This document shows, piece after piece, positions 12,842 to 25,440 of a stretch of 64,000 bases of DNA. The notes under the pieces are model-generated. The model was not told the origin of the DNA. It did no database searches and saw only the letters and a list, made by a program, of their open reading frames with translations. Source of the DNA: Metaphire vulgaris. Taxonomy: Eukaryota > Annelida > Clitellata > Crassiclitellata > Megascolecidae. The translations under genes and the position numbers were made by a program. The stretch is taken from contig CM030842.1 of assembly GCA_018105865.1 (NCBI GenBank), positions 16,473,967 through 16,537,966 on the forward strand, written 5' to 3'. Position 1 is the stretch's first letter; every line of letters begins with the position of its first letter.

Positions 12842-13773
12842 CAGTGTTGTATGAAGTACTGAGTTTGAGTACTCAAGTAAAAGTACAAGTATTATGTCAT
12901 TTTTTACTTAAGTAAAAGTAAAAGTACTTATAAAAATAGTTACTCAAGTAAAAGTAAAAAGTACTCCTCAAAAGTTACTTTTTAAGTAAAAAGTAAAAAA
13001 GTACCGTGACAGGCGGAATCATCAACAACTCACATTATCATGCCAAATCACATTTTTATTACTACTTTTAAGCAGCATGCAGAAGCCTCAGCTAGCAGTC
13101 AACACGCACACATTTACACCATTAACTGCATTAGCACAAATGCTGGTTTCACAAAGCCGTAGCTAGAGGGCAGGGTCAAGCTGCCCGGCGCCGTCCTCGA
13201 AAAGGCGCAATTTTCGCACTAAGTCCTTAATTTTTCATACCACTTTCCTCCGGCGTGAAAATAATGTTGATCAATAAAAAAGGTCATCGCCGGTTTTCAT
13301 ACTGTCACAGGTTAAAAATTTGTATGTTGTGCGTTGCGTGAAAACTCGGGTAAGCAAAAAGGCCATCACCGGAATTTAGGGCGCAGAATTTATACCTTGC
13401 CCCGGCGCCCACTGCTCTAACTGCGGCTCTGTGATTGCATGTAGGTCTAAGAAAGATCAAGTTTTCAAACAATCTGTCAGTCATGCGTGTACGTTTGTTG
13501 GTCATTGTCAACCCTATGCGACTAAACACGGGAAGTTGTGAAGAATTAAACAGATACTCCAGTAAATGTATCGAAATTTGGCGATGAGAAATTTTACTTT
13601 AATGAAACGTGAAAAGACATAATGTGAAGTAAAGTACTAATATTTGAATAAAAACTTGCCGTTACAAGTAAAAGTACTGGGTAAGTTGTGTACTTCGTTA
13701 CAATCACGAAGTACTCAGAATTGTACTTAAGTAATGTAACGCGTTACTTTTACTTCGTTACCGCGCAACACTG
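12842..13773. mobile_element. hAT-like non-autonomous element, 932 bp, 8-bp TSD
   Basis: Terminal inverted repeats CAGTGTTG and CAACACTG, flanked by the perfect 8-bp duplication AAAACCTG (12834-12841 and 13774-13781). Both ends carry many copies of AGTAAAAGTAC-type subterminal motifs, typical of hAT transposase binding arrays. No transposase is present. It lies in the intron between the MFSD14-like exons at 12157 and 13948. Confidence 0.92.
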
Positions 13774-13947
13774 AAAACCTGTCACACATTTTCAGGGCCT
13801 TCGAAATTTGTTTAATTAGATTTATCGATTCAAGTCCTACCGTAACAATTTCATTACATTAAAATTCTGCTGAGCGTTCTACGTTTCTTAGCAAACTTAG
13901 AAGAGTAAATTCAGAAAGAGAGTAAGTAAGTAAGTAAGCAGTCTAAC

Positions 13948-14010
13948 CTTAACACCTTGTATGAGGCCATTTAAAAGAAATGCGTTCTTTCCAAAAGTTT
14001 CATCAAGCAC
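13948..14010 (-). CDS. MFSD14: MFSD14 (HIAT1)-like transporter, exon (TM1-TM2 loop)
   Basis: A 63-bp exon of 21 codons, phase 0 at both ends. It encodes VLDETFGKNAFLLNGLIQGV plus K, which closely resembles the conserved MFSD14 segment just before TM2. The acceptor is CAG at 14013-14011; the donor starts GTTAG, a weak but GT-type site. MFSD14A/B are 12-helix major-facilitator proteins of endosomal and Golgi membranes, classed as orphan solute carriers. The preceding exon, which should carry the N-terminus and TM1, was sought on the minus strand up to 27 kb and not found by eye. The three downstream exons join it in frame. Confidence 0.85.
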
Positions 14011-14159
14011 CTGGAGGACATTAATTAAAAGAACCAAGATTAAATTTCACTTTATACAGAGATTTAAATTCTAAGGCCTTGTATATGACAACATCACCAC
14101 TGCAATACTGTTCCATAATTACAATGCCAATGCACGAATTTCTGCCATCACAAGAAAAA

Positions 14160-14282
14160 GGCAGAACATTCATCATCACCATTACCATAAACATAATCAT
14201 CATAATCATCATAATCATAATCATCATAATCATCACAATCACCACCACCACCACCCCCACCACCACCACCCCCACCACCACC

Positions 14283-14316
<34 letters not shown>

Positions 14317-14400
14317 TCACCACCATCATCATCATAATAATAATAATCATTATCAAGTCACCACTATCACAACTATCAGCATCATCATTTTTGCCATCAT
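14160..14400. repeat. (ATC)n/(ACC)n microsatellite
   Basis: About 240 bp of CAT, ATA and CAC triplets. The long low-complexity open frames across it on both strands are artefacts of the triplets. Confidence 0.95.
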
Positions 14401-15960
14401 CATAATCATCAACTAAGGCAACAACAAGTGGTAGCTATATTTTGTATCAAGTTAGCATCAATGAAAACACCATTATTATTTTACCTAGTTGCTACAGACA
14501 TGGACACTGTTGTCACTGTTGTCTGATATAACAATTTGCCGATAAAGGAGGCAACAGAGAGACTGTACTCCGAGACAGATATAAATACAAGCGCATACAG
14601 AAATTCTAATATTGAAGATGTGATCTTTGTTTAGCTTAAATTATTTATGATGCAGGTGGTGCTCCATATGGGCAGGAGCAAAAATGAAAAATAGTCATCT
14701 GCTTTTAACCAGAGTTCATACATATTCTGCATTTAATTCTCTACAGCATGGTCTTCCATAAAATTGCGCAATTCACATCTGCCACAGACAGGACCATGCT
14801 CTAATCAAGGCATTCCAAACCATGAAATCAAATGACATGATGAGAATTTATGATGGCATAATATAAAATAAGAAGATATAATACTTATCAAAGTACTTTC
14901 TCCATTTCATGATTTTGCATGTTGCTTGTGGCTAACATTGATAATCTCTTGTGATATTTTGCTCAAAAAAAGTTGGTGCCATTTAAAGGCAAAATGTTGC
15001 AGTGTGTGTGTGTGTGTGTATGTTGCCAACTGAAAATGCCAAAAAATGTGCCTTAACCATTATTCTGTGAGCACAGGTCCAGGTCTCTTTTACAAATGAA
15101 TTATTCTGAAGAAATTGTCAGTTCAAATGCATTAAAAAATGGGGTAATTTCCACCAACCGTAATGACCGGGGACATAAGAAGCCCCCAACTGAAGAATTC
15201 CAGGAAAATGACGATCAGGGCATGATAGACACTTGGCTGATAGAGTCCAGCCTTCTAAAACCGAAAATGTACAATCACTGCTATAAGCAACAGTTACTTT
15301 GTAAACTATCACCATTTAACGCTTCGTGCACATTGAAAAACACCTGCATATATTGATTTTTAACCAAGCAGGCAATCGTTTTAAAATGTGACCCATTTAA
15401 TGCTATTTTGAATGTGAAGAAACCTGTTACTTTGGAAAAAAAACGATAAAAAAACAGTGGGGGTCCATGTAAAAGATTTTACATTTGTCCAACAAGGACA
15501 CACTCCAGCAATGTCATCAACGGCAACTCGAATCCAACACATACAGGATATTTCTTCACCTTCAACAAATACAGACGCACACATGGCACTGGCAAAGGAA
15601 AATCTACGTGCAAGCGAAAGCGGTAAAAAAAAACGTCGGTTCAGCACATGAGAGGAAAATCATGCGGCAATTGGGTGTGTAGCTGTTCATGCTAATCAAG
15701 CAGTGCTTATAGTGTGTGCAAAGGTCAAATCAAAAGCACAAGGGACCTTGGAAGATTCCTGGATAGAAACTTTAAAACAACCAATCCGTTTAGCATAACG
15801 GAACACAGTATAATAATGCCATCCATCTCAACAATCTCATGAAACAATGCACTGGTAACCTGCAAAAAATATGCAACAACGCCAAGGGTTTATATACACA
15901 TTGGCCAATGGCTAAGAACACTTAGATCCATCTACACATTAAAACTCAATTTTCAAAATA
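14401..15960. other. Upstream region of MFSD14-like exon, no exon recognised
   Basis: About 1.5 kb of AT-rich sequence with a short GT run (15003-15019). Small open frames on both strands show no similarity I can name. The missing MFSD14 N-terminal exon was specifically looked for here. Confidence 0.5.
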
Positions 15961-16144
15961 CAGTAGCACTTCATTGTAATGGACTCGGTTATAACATATA
16001 CTCAGTTATAATAGCGTATCATAATGTACAGTACCGTTTGATGTGCTACCACATTGGACAGCAGTGGATATAACGTATCTCGAATATACTGTAATGTACT
16101 AAATTTTACAGACCCACTAAGTACATTATAACGGAGCTCTACTG
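15961..16144. mobile_element. pogo/Tc1-like MITE, 184 bp, TA target site
   Basis: Ends CAGTAGCACTTCATTGTAAT and, inverted, CAGTAGAGCTCCGTTATAAT, with TA on each side (15959-15960, 16145-16146). GTTATAAC motifs repeat inside. The TIR matches the ends of the 27-kb element at 35461-62954, making this a compact relative without satellite. Confidence 0.85.
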
Positions 16145-16252
16145 TATATTAAACATCCTAAAATGTGTTTCTAAGTGCCTTCATTTGAAAATCTTCAGCA
16201 CACCAGTCCCATGTACTTCAAGTTATCTAGCAAAAACAGCAACTAAAGTCAC

Positions 16253-16319
16253 CCCCCCCCCCCCACTTAAATACCTTCAACAGGAATGTCAAACCAGATG
16301 GGTCTGCCTTTTTGAGTGA

Positions 16320-16396
<77 letters not shown>
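16253..16396. repeat. C homopolymer and (TA)n microsatellite
   Basis: A 12-base C run followed after 55 bp by about 38 TA repeats (16321-16396). Tyr-Ile open frames across it are artefacts. Confidence 0.95.
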
Positions 16397-16399
<3 letters not shown>

Positions 16400-16944
16400 T
16401 GCCTGGACCAGCCTTAATACAAGAAATGACAGTGAATATCCATTCAGAAAACATGCTACATAGGACCATGTGCTACACTGTAATTAGCCATCTTCATTAG
16501 CCTCGATCTTCATTAGTCATCATTGCAGGCACCAAATAGGACATAGCGGTTGAAATAACTGATAGGAAGATACAACAGGAGACAACCGAAAAGTATGCAA
16601 CAAAAGAAACACAGCAACAAACTGGGGAAAAACATGAAGCGTTGCTCTCTCACTCCTCCCAATCTCTACCCTCCCTCTCCTTCTCTCTGTCTGTCTGTCT
16701 CACTCTCTTTCACACAAACTCTAAGTCACAGTCAACACACATGCATGCATGCACACACCACAGCACAAGTTCTGTTAGCCTACCTCTTATACTAATGACT
16801 TCATTACTGTATTGATGTCATTGCTATTACCAGCATAACAATCACCATCTAGATCCTACTGTCAGAGATACTTTCTACAAGGCTACATCTCACTGCCATT
16901 CAAATTCCAAATGCATTATTTGCCATTGTTACATCAGTCCACAG

Positions 16945-17676
16945 TTAACACGTTGACTGCGATACGATTGATTACTGAGGCGCGGGTGGTGTAGAATGCG
17001 TTAATGCGTGACCAGCCGCCAGCGTGAATGCCGCTAGATTATTTTCAAGACACAATCACGTTAGATGCCTGTAAAGGAAAATATTTTGAAGCAGATGCGT
17101 TTAGAAGCCATCTGCTACTAGTATCATGTTCAATTTACTCAGGTATGTGCCAATTCATAGGAAAACTGCCGGTGACCTGTAAGGTGACGGACCAATAGTT
17201 AGCTCAACAATGGCGATTGGAGAAATTACTGCCATAAAATGGACACAACTTCAATTAAAATTCCAGCCTTTATTATCTGGTCCAAATGCCTTCCTCACCC
17301 CCCGGGGCCAAAAATTGTCCGCTTCACTGGATGGAAGACTTGACAATGCAAGCCACGTAATTACATCGTAGCAGGAATTCTCCAGGTGTACGTTTATACG
17401 AAGCGTCAGGGATGATTATAATTACGAGGCTGTGGTTGAATATTATTGTGGTTTTTTCAACAAATGTTATAGGACAAATATTCATACATCTTCCATAGAA
17501 TACGCCTTTTTGATTGGTCACTCATTCTAGCAACTATAGGAAGCAGAAGAATGATTCCAAGATCCGCATAAGCTAAAATAGTTTGCATTGAACGAGGGAC
17601 GTCATATGACGTCCCTAGCGCCCTGAGAAACCAAAATAAGGACGTCAGTTGACGTCCCTAGCGCTCAACGTGTTAA
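16945..17676. mobile_element. piggyBac-like non-autonomous element (second family), 732 bp
   Basis: TTAA at both edges (16945-16948, 17673-17676) with TIRs CACGTTGACTGCGATACG and, inverted, CACGTTGAGCGCTAGGGACG. The right end has a subterminal repeat: GACGTC-N3-TGACGTCCCTAGCGC occurs twice in about 45 bp. No transposase frame was recognised. This is distinct from the TTAACCTCCTT family in the Sat2 array. Confidence 0.85.
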
Positions 17677-17807
17677 GGCCTAAAGCATTTCAGTGGAGTG
17701 AAACTGCACTGTTGGTACCTGGTTTGTCTGCCATAGGTCATATGCAATTGCTATGTCACTGAATAGAACAGTGGGATATAAACATAACATAACACAGCCC
17801 AACAGAA

Positions 17808-17838
<31 letters not shown>

Positions 17839-20800
17839 TCATTCACACACATAAGCACACATTCAGGAAGATAAACAACACATCAATATGCTAAATGACT
17901 CATACTATTACAGATTTTAAAAACACTTCCAAGAAAGAAATCTTATAAATCGATTGTACAATGTACTAACTTATAACACCCTTACTTTAATAATATTAAT
18001 GCTAAAGATAGCTGTCTAAAGCTCATCACAAAAACAGGATCTAAGCATCTTAAGAATACTCAAGACCCTTATGCATAGCTAGGTATTTGGTTATGGAAAA
18101 TGAGTGTCGTTGATCAGTGTAACAATTTACTGTTTAGTCAAAGTATTCAGCAAATTCAGAACCAACCAAGCAAGTAAGTAACTACAGGCAAGTGTAAAGT
18201 GGAGAGAAAACTAAGTACTGCTGACATCGTATATTATTATATATTACCACTGACAGATACAAATAGACAACTTTACCATTAATTGCAAGCATTAGCAGCC
18301 TTAAACTATCTGTCTAACAACACTAAGCGTATCCAAACAAAATTGTAGCCATGAAATAATATGCTAAAAACCATTTCCTAGACTGCCTGATCGAATAAAA
18401 CTGGCAGAAAATTTTGAAAAGGCTCACAAGCCACAATGGTACCAAATAACAGAACTACAACAGAGTTCAAAGGTCACTGCTTACAGAAAAAACAAAGCTA
18501 TATAAGTGAAATATATAAGGTATATACAAACTCATTAAGCCGACAATATTACACATGCAAGGCTTTCAAAACACTGGATTCTGTTAAGTATAGCTACTGG
18601 TAAATAACAAATTTCTCTTGTGAAAGACTATTTAAAAGTAATTTTAAAAAGGTAGGTCCCCTACTCGAGCCCGAGTGTTTGGTTCCGGTGCTTATCCCTG
18701 GTCTATATACGCAATCAGCAACAATATATGCAAGAGAAGTTTGTTATTTATCAGTAGCTATATTGACAGAGCCCAGATTTTTGAAAGCCTTACATTTGTA
18801 GTAATGTCAGCTTAATGAATCTTTACATATAATATGCTCTCTAAGTCAACTACTGTGAGATATACTATATGACAAAAACAAAGGTGAGTGATGTCTACTG
18901 TGATACATTTTTAAAAACAAACAATACCACTACAATATAAGAGAACATGGAAACGAAAATATAAAAGCTGATAACATTCACTATATACACACAACAAAAA
19001 GAATTGATCAATAGCAAAAAACACATTTTCACACAAGAAAGCTACTAACAGGCTCACATGTGAGACAGCGAATGTTGCAATTGGTTGTAAGTCTAGTCTT
19101 GAGTCCCAGTGGAGCATTCATTGCTTATACTGGAGTATTATTCATTGCTCATAAATATTATTAGCAAGAATGCATGGAAATCAGCAGAAATTTTTAGCCT
19201 CTGAAGCCAAAAGAAGCCAAAACTGTAGCGTCATATATCAGGTTTAAATATCTTTAATTTTGGAAATTGCACCAATGCAACAGCTCTGTGTGTGTGTGTG
19301 TGTGTGTGTTCTTGCCCAACTATCATGCATCTATATGCTCAAATACAGGCACCATCCAACTCATACCAAATACATCGGGCAAATACGAATATCCTGTCGT
19401 CCGGGCAAAACTAAAGAAACGGTTTGTGCCGTTTTCTCTGAAACTAAACAGAACTCTATAAACAAAGAACACAGAAAAATCAACAAAGAATTTTTTAAAA
19501 ATCACGAAGAAACCAAAACACAATTACTGAAAAATAGATAACGAATTAACAGGTTAAAGTTAATCACATGCAGTTGCGGGTAAGAAGAAACAAATGCCAA
19601 AGAATTCAGACTAGGATGAGAACACCCGCAAAAATGGCTAAATTAAATTCTGCCAAAATGGCCCCATCATATTTTCTTCATAAGGTACAAAATATGAGCC
19701 CTAAGCTGTGGTTGAAGATTTGAATGAAAGCTAAGCAATACATGAGCTTCAAGTGATTTTCTTAGTCTATAAATTAAAAAATTAATTTTGCTAAATAACA
19801 GCGACTTGGGACGTACTTCACCGTTACCCCTTTCTGTAACAGAAGGCGTTTGTGATCAAACCAAAACTATCTCACTTGAAAGAAATACCTGAAACTTCGC
19901 AGTCTTGAAGTTCACGATTTGAAAATTTCTTAGTATACTTCTAGCTTATGACGAATATCTTGGGAGGGGGTATTTCCCATTACAAAAGGGTGACAGGGCG
20001 TATGGCAAAACATTACACCGGGAAGTTCTAGGCTTTTAAAATTATGATGCTACGGACCTAACACAGTAAATAAATAACACATTAATTCAACCCCAATCAC
20101 AATAACCGATCATAAAAATAAGTATTCCAATATTTTAATTTAATTAAAACTTAATGACATTTCATACCATAGTTTTAAGTAGCGATGTTTCATCGGCAAG
20201 AGCGCAACTTCTATTTTAAACTGACATTAACACTGGCGAGCATTTTGTTAATCTATTTAACTGTAGTTTAATTAGTTATTTCTTCTAAATGGAAGCGTTT
20301 GTTACGAGAGTTATTACAAATTAGATCTTAACTCCACTACATCAACATCCGCCATTGACGCTCTAGTGACTAGCCTTAGGCAAAACGCATCGAGCAGCGT
20401 AAGATAATGTGATCCAATCATCTAAAAGTACTAGTAGCACATTAATTTATTAACATTTCTGGATTTAAATGTATAGTATTCTAAATACTTGTTTCTTTAA
20501 GGTCTTTTTGAATTATGATCTATTTGTTGCGATAATATAAAATTTCAAATATATTTAATGCGGTTGTCTATTTGATTGACTGCTTTACTATTAGGTGTGT
20601 TTTCCATCCCGCAGTTAATAGTTTTCTACTTCTTATACCGCACGATGTGTATTAAGTAAAGTAAGAAAAATCTCGTTAATTTCTAAAGCGCTCCCAAAAG
20701 ATGCACCGAAGTAGCTCCTTATTCCTATTAATACAGGACACCCCCAACTATTGGGCCTAATTAGGTCTCGCAGTTATTAGAGGTAGTAGAATGATTGAAA

Positions 20801-20859
20801 TAGTTTTCAGAATTCAGACTCTGTCAGAAATGCTCCGTTAAATAAAATGTTTACTTAAT
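17677..20859. other. Intergenic AT-rich sequence, no gene recognised
   Basis: Contains (CA)n at 17813-17837, (GT)n at 19288-19309 and a short SINE-like phrase at 18651-18720. No exon of either neighbouring gene was found, although the 3' end of the receptor gene and the 5' end of the MFSD14-like gene should lie between 14 and 27 kb. Confidence 0.5.
18651..18720 (+). repeat. SINE-like phrase with B-box-like core
   Basis: GGTAGGTCCCCTACTCGAGC followed by a GGTTCCGG phrase and GCAATCAGC. A second copy at roughly 70 percent identity lies at 28059-28122. TACTCGAGCCC and TATTCGAGTCC resemble a tRNA-type B box (GGTTCGANTCC), but no complete tRNA head or tail was found. Confidence 0.35.
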
Positions 20860-20930
20860 GGTCGTAACCTTGGTGTGACATTCGATTCTTCCCTCTCTTT
20901 CACTAGTCACATAGGCCTAAAATTCCAGGC
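20860..20930 (+). pseudogene. CR1/L2-type LINE reverse-transcriptase fragment
   Basis: In one plus frame the sequence reads GRNLGVTFDSSLSFTSHI, the conserved NLGV-x-FDS-x-LSF-x-x-HI block late in the reverse transcriptase of CR1/L2/jockey-type LINEs. It breaks off into unrelated sequence, so it is a short remnant. Confidence 0.7.
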
Positions 20931-21179
20931 CCGTATGAAGTGATGGTGCAATAGAAGATAAAGGATAACGGAAGGGTGATGACCTCTTCTTTGCTTGTCA
21001 GGACTTTTAACCAGGGTGCGATTTGTGACCTGGAGCAGTGGTGGAGGAATATGTCGAGTTTGGGGGGATGAAGCTGTGGGAAATGTAGCAGGGGGATTTA
21101 GTGGTGGGGATGTAGCAGTAGGGGATGCAGTTGGGCATTGGGAGGGGAAGATTCCCCTCCCCTACAAATCGCGCCCTGC

Positions 21180-21184
<5 letters not shown>

Positions 21185-21240
<56 letters not shown>
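21185..21240. repeat. (AT)n microsatellite
   Basis: About 28 AT repeats between the two LINE fragments. Confidence 0.95.
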
Positions 21241-21242
<2 letters not shown>

Positions 21243-21439
21243 CGAGTCGTGAGTGACCAGGACAACGAGAAGTGACAGCATCAACTTTTCATGTGCCTAA
21301 CTTCGGAGGTTTGGGCCCCAATATTTTAAGTGGATCGACGCCTTTGTTGTTATTGAACAAGGTTTGCTGATTCATTGTAAAATGTAGGTTACCTAGAACG
21401 AACGCTGAAATTGGTAAACTAGTTGGTAAAGAGCTTTTT

Positions 21440-21519
21440 CTAGTTCTGGACCAAAAATCTGGAACTCTTTCCGTCTGACTGTCAGATCTTCCAATTCATT
21501 GGGTATTTTCAGATTCAGG
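21440..21519 (+). pseudogene. LINE ORF2 C-terminal fragment
   Basis: A plus frame reads GPKIWNSFRLTVRSSNSLGI then FRFR, close to the A-P-x-LWN-SLP-x-x-R-x-x-x-S-L-x-x-F-K block ending many CR1/L2-type ORF2 proteins. A hAT-like MITE (21528-21702) is inserted right after it. Confidence 0.65.
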
Positions 21520-21527
21520 CTTAGAGG

Positions 21528-21702
21528 CAGGGATATATCTAGGATTGTAAATTTGGGGGGTGTCGACCTCAAATTGGGGGGTTGTCAGGAGCTAATTAGT
21601 ATGCATTTTGTATGCATACCATTGTCACATTACCAAATTTTTGGGGTGTCGACCTCAAATTGGGGGTGTTGGTGGGTGTTAGGGGGTGTAAAAATATCCC
21701 TG
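21528..21702. mobile_element. hAT-like MITE (CAGGGATAT family), 175 bp
   Basis: Ends CAGGGATATATCTAGG and ...AAAAATATCCCTG, with the perfect 8-bp duplication CTTAGAGG (21520-21527, 21703-21710). It carries two copies of TTTGGGG-GTGTCGACCTCAAA. It sits in a LINE remnant, so it is the younger insertion. Confidence 0.88.
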
Positions 21703-21782
21703 CTTAGAGGGCCCCTTAAGAATATAAAAGTCTCTACGCTAGCTTTACCCCGACCGCCCCCCCCCCACAACCTAAAAACTTA

Positions 21783-23650
21783 ATGCAATCTATTTTTGAT
21801 TTTTAATACGGTCCAACTGTTACAAATGAACATCATACATTCAGTCGAACGGAACAAAACACGTTAATTAAATAACAAATATAAACTTCATCAAAATGAT
21901 CAACTCTGCACGAATAGAAGTTCTATAACGTGAGTGGAAAACATAATTCAAAATAAATTTGGTGACGGTGGCAAGAGAAAAAAATGCCCGAAACACCCAA
22001 GCATCATGTCTCTACCCCCCAAAAATGTTTAATTAACTGGAATGGTCTGTGAATTTAACCCACGCTGTTTGAGGCGGTCCAAAAATTTGATTTGATTCCA
22101 GGCCGGTCAGCCCCCCTCAGTGGAGGTCGAAAGAAATTGGGCATATGGAAGACTGGAAGTAGTGCAGCCCCCACTGCTTTCTGGATATTAAGACATGTTT
22201 GCGTCCCCGTTTCACGACAATCAATGCTACTGTATTAGGCCTAAATCATGGCTGCATCTATAATCCACACTCGAGATCACTAAAGGCCGGTCACGTGACA
22301 AAATATTTACCATAACATTAATAATACAATACCAGCTAATTATATATTTCGTGATTGCATGACTAAGAAGCTATCTCTATAAACCTAAAACTCAGTTACT
22401 ATCAGTCGACAAGAAAGTCTAGGCCTACTAAATCACTTTTTGCTTTTAAAAAACCAAGTCGAATCGAAATCTATAGCTAATTAGTGTAATTGAACTACGA
22501 TAGCTTTCATACGCTTTGTTAACAGACATCTGGACATAATACTGTACAAACCAAAGTCTAAGACGCACAGTTTTATAGAATTGTTAGTTTTATTTACAGT
22601 AAATACGATTACTTTACTCGTAATTCAAGTGCAATTGTATAACACAGGCACAGTTCACATGTAGCCCAGATCCACGCAGAAGTTGATATTCAGTTCACAT
22701 ATTTAAGTTAAGACTGGGTGGCTTTGATAATAAACTTCTCAACATTGAACCGTTTTAAAATTTCATATCCAAACAAATTAACTTATAATGCACTTTTCTG
22801 CTATACGTCACATTGCACTGTTGAATGAGAAGTCAAATTCTCCTCTCCCCCACCCACCCCCAATGAGTGACCTCAAAATCTGAAGACGTCTGCTTAAAGC
22901 CTGCGATGCCCCCAAACGGATGGAAACGAAGATATAGGCTAACGACATAATCAGATTCAAAGAAATCCTAATTTTACTCATTCAAGTCTGTGAACACTAA
23001 AGCATGCTTTTCGTAAATACTTTGATTCATTGGGATTTGCACATAACCGTGGGAAAATGTGTGAGGGTAGGTAGCATGATCAAAGAGAATACGTGAATGT
23101 GCAAACAACTCCTCGACGACCCAATTTTTGAAAATGTCGACGTGCAGGCCTGCCGAGAAAAATTCAGGCCCTGTGCAGATAAAAATTCCTTGACGACCTT
23201 TTTTTAGCTGTCATGACGACCTTTTTGCTTATCAACCTTTTCACGCCAGGCCCCTTTTTTCCTCGCCGGGCCCCCTCTACTTTAGTGTTATTATCCATAT
23301 TATTTTTAATTATACGTATTCATCGTGAGACACCCCCCCCCCCCGACCGCCGGGTCCCTGTGCAGTTGCCCCCTCTCGGCGGCCCAGTCCTAAGGTACAT
23401 AAGCACAACTGCAGAGTTGCATGCACATCGTGGAATTCTGGTTTATCAAACCCCAAAGCCTTCGGGGCGGGGGAAGGGGGCTACTTGTTTTTATAATAGA
23501 ACACGACTTAACTGTACACACAATTACGAGTAATAATCGAAGAGATACAGTAACTGCAAGCACAGACATTAAATAGTACACAGAGAATATTATTTGTACA
23601 AACTTTTAAAGAAACAACTGGTAATAGCAGTGCATTCAGAACAACAGCAG
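21783..23650. other. Intergenic sequence, no gene recognised
   Basis: AT-rich single-copy-looking DNA. The 23.10-23.50 kb part has poly-C patches and a CCTTTTTGCTTATCAACC phrase like those in the MITEs to the right, so a decayed transposon is likely there, but no ends could be paired. Confidence 0.45.
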
Positions 23651-23966
23651 CAGTGGCGGTTCCAGGATTTCTTGGTGGGGGGGGGGATAAAATTAATTCA
23701 TAGGAAGTTGGTGGGGGGATGAAAAGTGAAGGAAAAATCAATAAAAACTTTGTCGAAAAATGACTGACGAAAGGGAATTTTTCCCCTCTAATCTTACTAC
23801 ACTTTTACCCAGAAATAGGCTGACAAGCAAAAAAGATCATCCGCAGTTTTCCCCCGTAGACTTACTAGACTGTTACCAAAAATAGGTTTCAAAAGCAAAA
23901 AGTAAGAAATCAAGAAGTCCGGTGGGGGATGCATCCCCACTCATCCCCCACGTGGAACCGCCGCTG
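23651..23966. mobile_element. hAT-like MITE (CAGTGGCGGTTCC), 316 bp
   Basis: Ends CAGTGGCGGTTCCAGGATTT and ...GGAACCGCCGCTG, flanked by AACAGCAG and AACAGCAA (7 of 8 identical). It contains a TGACAAGCAAAAAAGATCATC phrase also found in other MITEs in this window. A close relative lies at 25441-25739. Confidence 0.87.
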
Positions 23967-24058
23967 AACAGCAAGACATGTAATTGAACTCCTCAAAAAA
24001 CCATTCATCAGCAGATTACGAACTCTAGTTCCGATCATCAAAATCGTCTACGATTTGA

Positions 24059-24061
<3 letters not shown>

Positions 24062-24113
<52 letters not shown>
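24062..24113. repeat. (GA)n microsatellite
   Basis: About 26 GA repeats. Confidence 0.95.
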
Positions 24114-24118
<5 letters not shown>

Positions 24119-24183
24119 CTTGAACATCCGACGGCGACAGATCACAAACGTTGGAAACGCCACAGAATATTATTGTTTTTGCC

Positions 24184-24396
24184 CAGTGTTTATTCTAGGC
24201 CTGTTTCTTTCTTTTTTGGGGGGGGGGGGGGATTCCCCCTCCCCAAGTTTTAAAATCCCCCACAAGTGTATATGTTGGCTTGGGGTGGAAATTCCCCCTC
24301 GCCCCACCCCAAAAAAAGCGTGGAGAGACAAATCTTGTCCATCCCAAGCATTTCAAACTCCCTCCCCCAATGTCAAGGTGACTAGAATAAGCACTG
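24184..24396. mobile_element. CAGTGTTTATTCTAG-family MITE, 213 bp, 7- or 9-bp TSD
   Basis: TIRs CAGTGTTTATTCTAG and CTAGAATAAGCACTG. The flanks are GTTTTTGCC on both sides (24175-24183, 24397-24405). If the ends are read as CCAGTG/CACTGG, the duplication is 7 bp (TTTTTGC). The interior has G/C runs and TCCCCC-type patches. A sister copy lies at 35182-35365. Confidence 0.85.
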
Positions 24397-24652
24397 GTTT
24401 TTGCCGTAATGCTACTTCGACACACAATTAAGCAGAACTACGACAGATGCAAAATTCTCAACATCATAAATACGAGTCTATCATTGATATAACAAAGTGA
24501 GAGAAATCACAAAACATCGTTTGGAATGATTCTCAAATTCTCGTCCGCGTTCCTCTAACTTCGTCTTCATGTGTCTCCTGCTAAGACATCTGGATTGCGT
24601 TAACAATGAAGAAACGTCGTTTTAGGTAAGTTACAAGAACTATGCTCACCGC

Positions 24653-24876
24653 CATGGGCGGATCCAGGGGCGAGGCAAAGTGGCACGTGCCCCCAAACCA
24701 CCCCACAATTGTATTCTGATAATGTAATTTCCCAGCACGACGACGAATAGCTGTAAAGGCTGTACTTTCTTTTACAAAGCACGCATCAATTCAAATGGAA
24801 AGGACAAGGCGAGTCAAAATGGAGAATGGAACACAAAGTGCCCCCTTAAGAAACCGAATTCCTGGATCCGCCACTG
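24653..24876. mobile_element. hAT-like MITE (CAGTGGCGGATCC), 224 bp
   Basis: Ends CATGGGCGGATCCAGG and CCTGGATCCGCCACTG. Flanking octamers CTCACCGC and TTCAACGA match at 5 of 8, so the duplication is decayed or was never exact. Confidence 0.65.
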
Positions 24877-24907
24877 TTCAACGAACCCTTAAGTCAGTCA
24901 ACAGTAA

Positions 24908-25095
24908 TGGGCCGTCCATATATTACGTTCGCAAAAAAGGCATATTTTCACCACCACCCAACCCTGTTGCACCCCGGTCGATTTCTTTGATGAAAAAGGA
25001 AAAAGTGGAACAATGGTTGAAGACAACGCAAAATCTCTTAAATCCGCGACCCCCTTCAGTCTGCGTATCGTCGCACGCAATATATGGATGGACCT
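24908..25095. mobile_element. PIF/Harbinger-like MITE, 188 bp, TAA TSD
   Basis: TIRs TGGGCCGTCCATATATTACG and, inverted, AGGTCCATCCATATATTGCG, flanked by TAA (24905-24907, 25096-25098). A 3-bp TWA duplication with G-rich ends is the PIF/Harbinger pattern. Relatives are at 33726-34141 and, one end only, near 30878. Confidence 0.78.
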
Positions 25096-25440
25096 TAATT
25101 AAGTGTGCAATTTCTTTAACTTTCAAACTGATTGAATGCAACAATGACCAGCATAGATATTATCGGCCGAGTGGGCAGAACTGGAGGCAAGATCAATCAT
25201 CATAGAATAAGTTACAAAATGACAAACACAGTTTGAAAACCAACACTCTGACTAGGAGTTCTCTGTTCCTCGAAGATTCAATCCGCGAAAGACTAGAAAC
25301 AAACCTGTGCTTATCATACAAGCACGCGAGATTCTGCACTAGTCGATGCTGTATCACAAAACAGACAATTAATCATTGCGATCATTGCTGTAATACAAGT
25401 TACCCAAATTACATTACTATTCAAAAAGTATCAAGTCAAG

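Noticed and set aside
14021..14405. Met/Val and Ile/Thr-rich frames of about 110 codons
   Set aside because: Translations of an ATC/ACC triplet tract.
15096..15682. Frames of 64-88 codons on both strands at 15.1-15.7 kb
   Set aside because: No similarity, splice signals or codon pattern that would support an exon.
16227..16469. 80-codon Tyr-Ile repeat frame
   Set aside because: Translation of a TA microsatellite.
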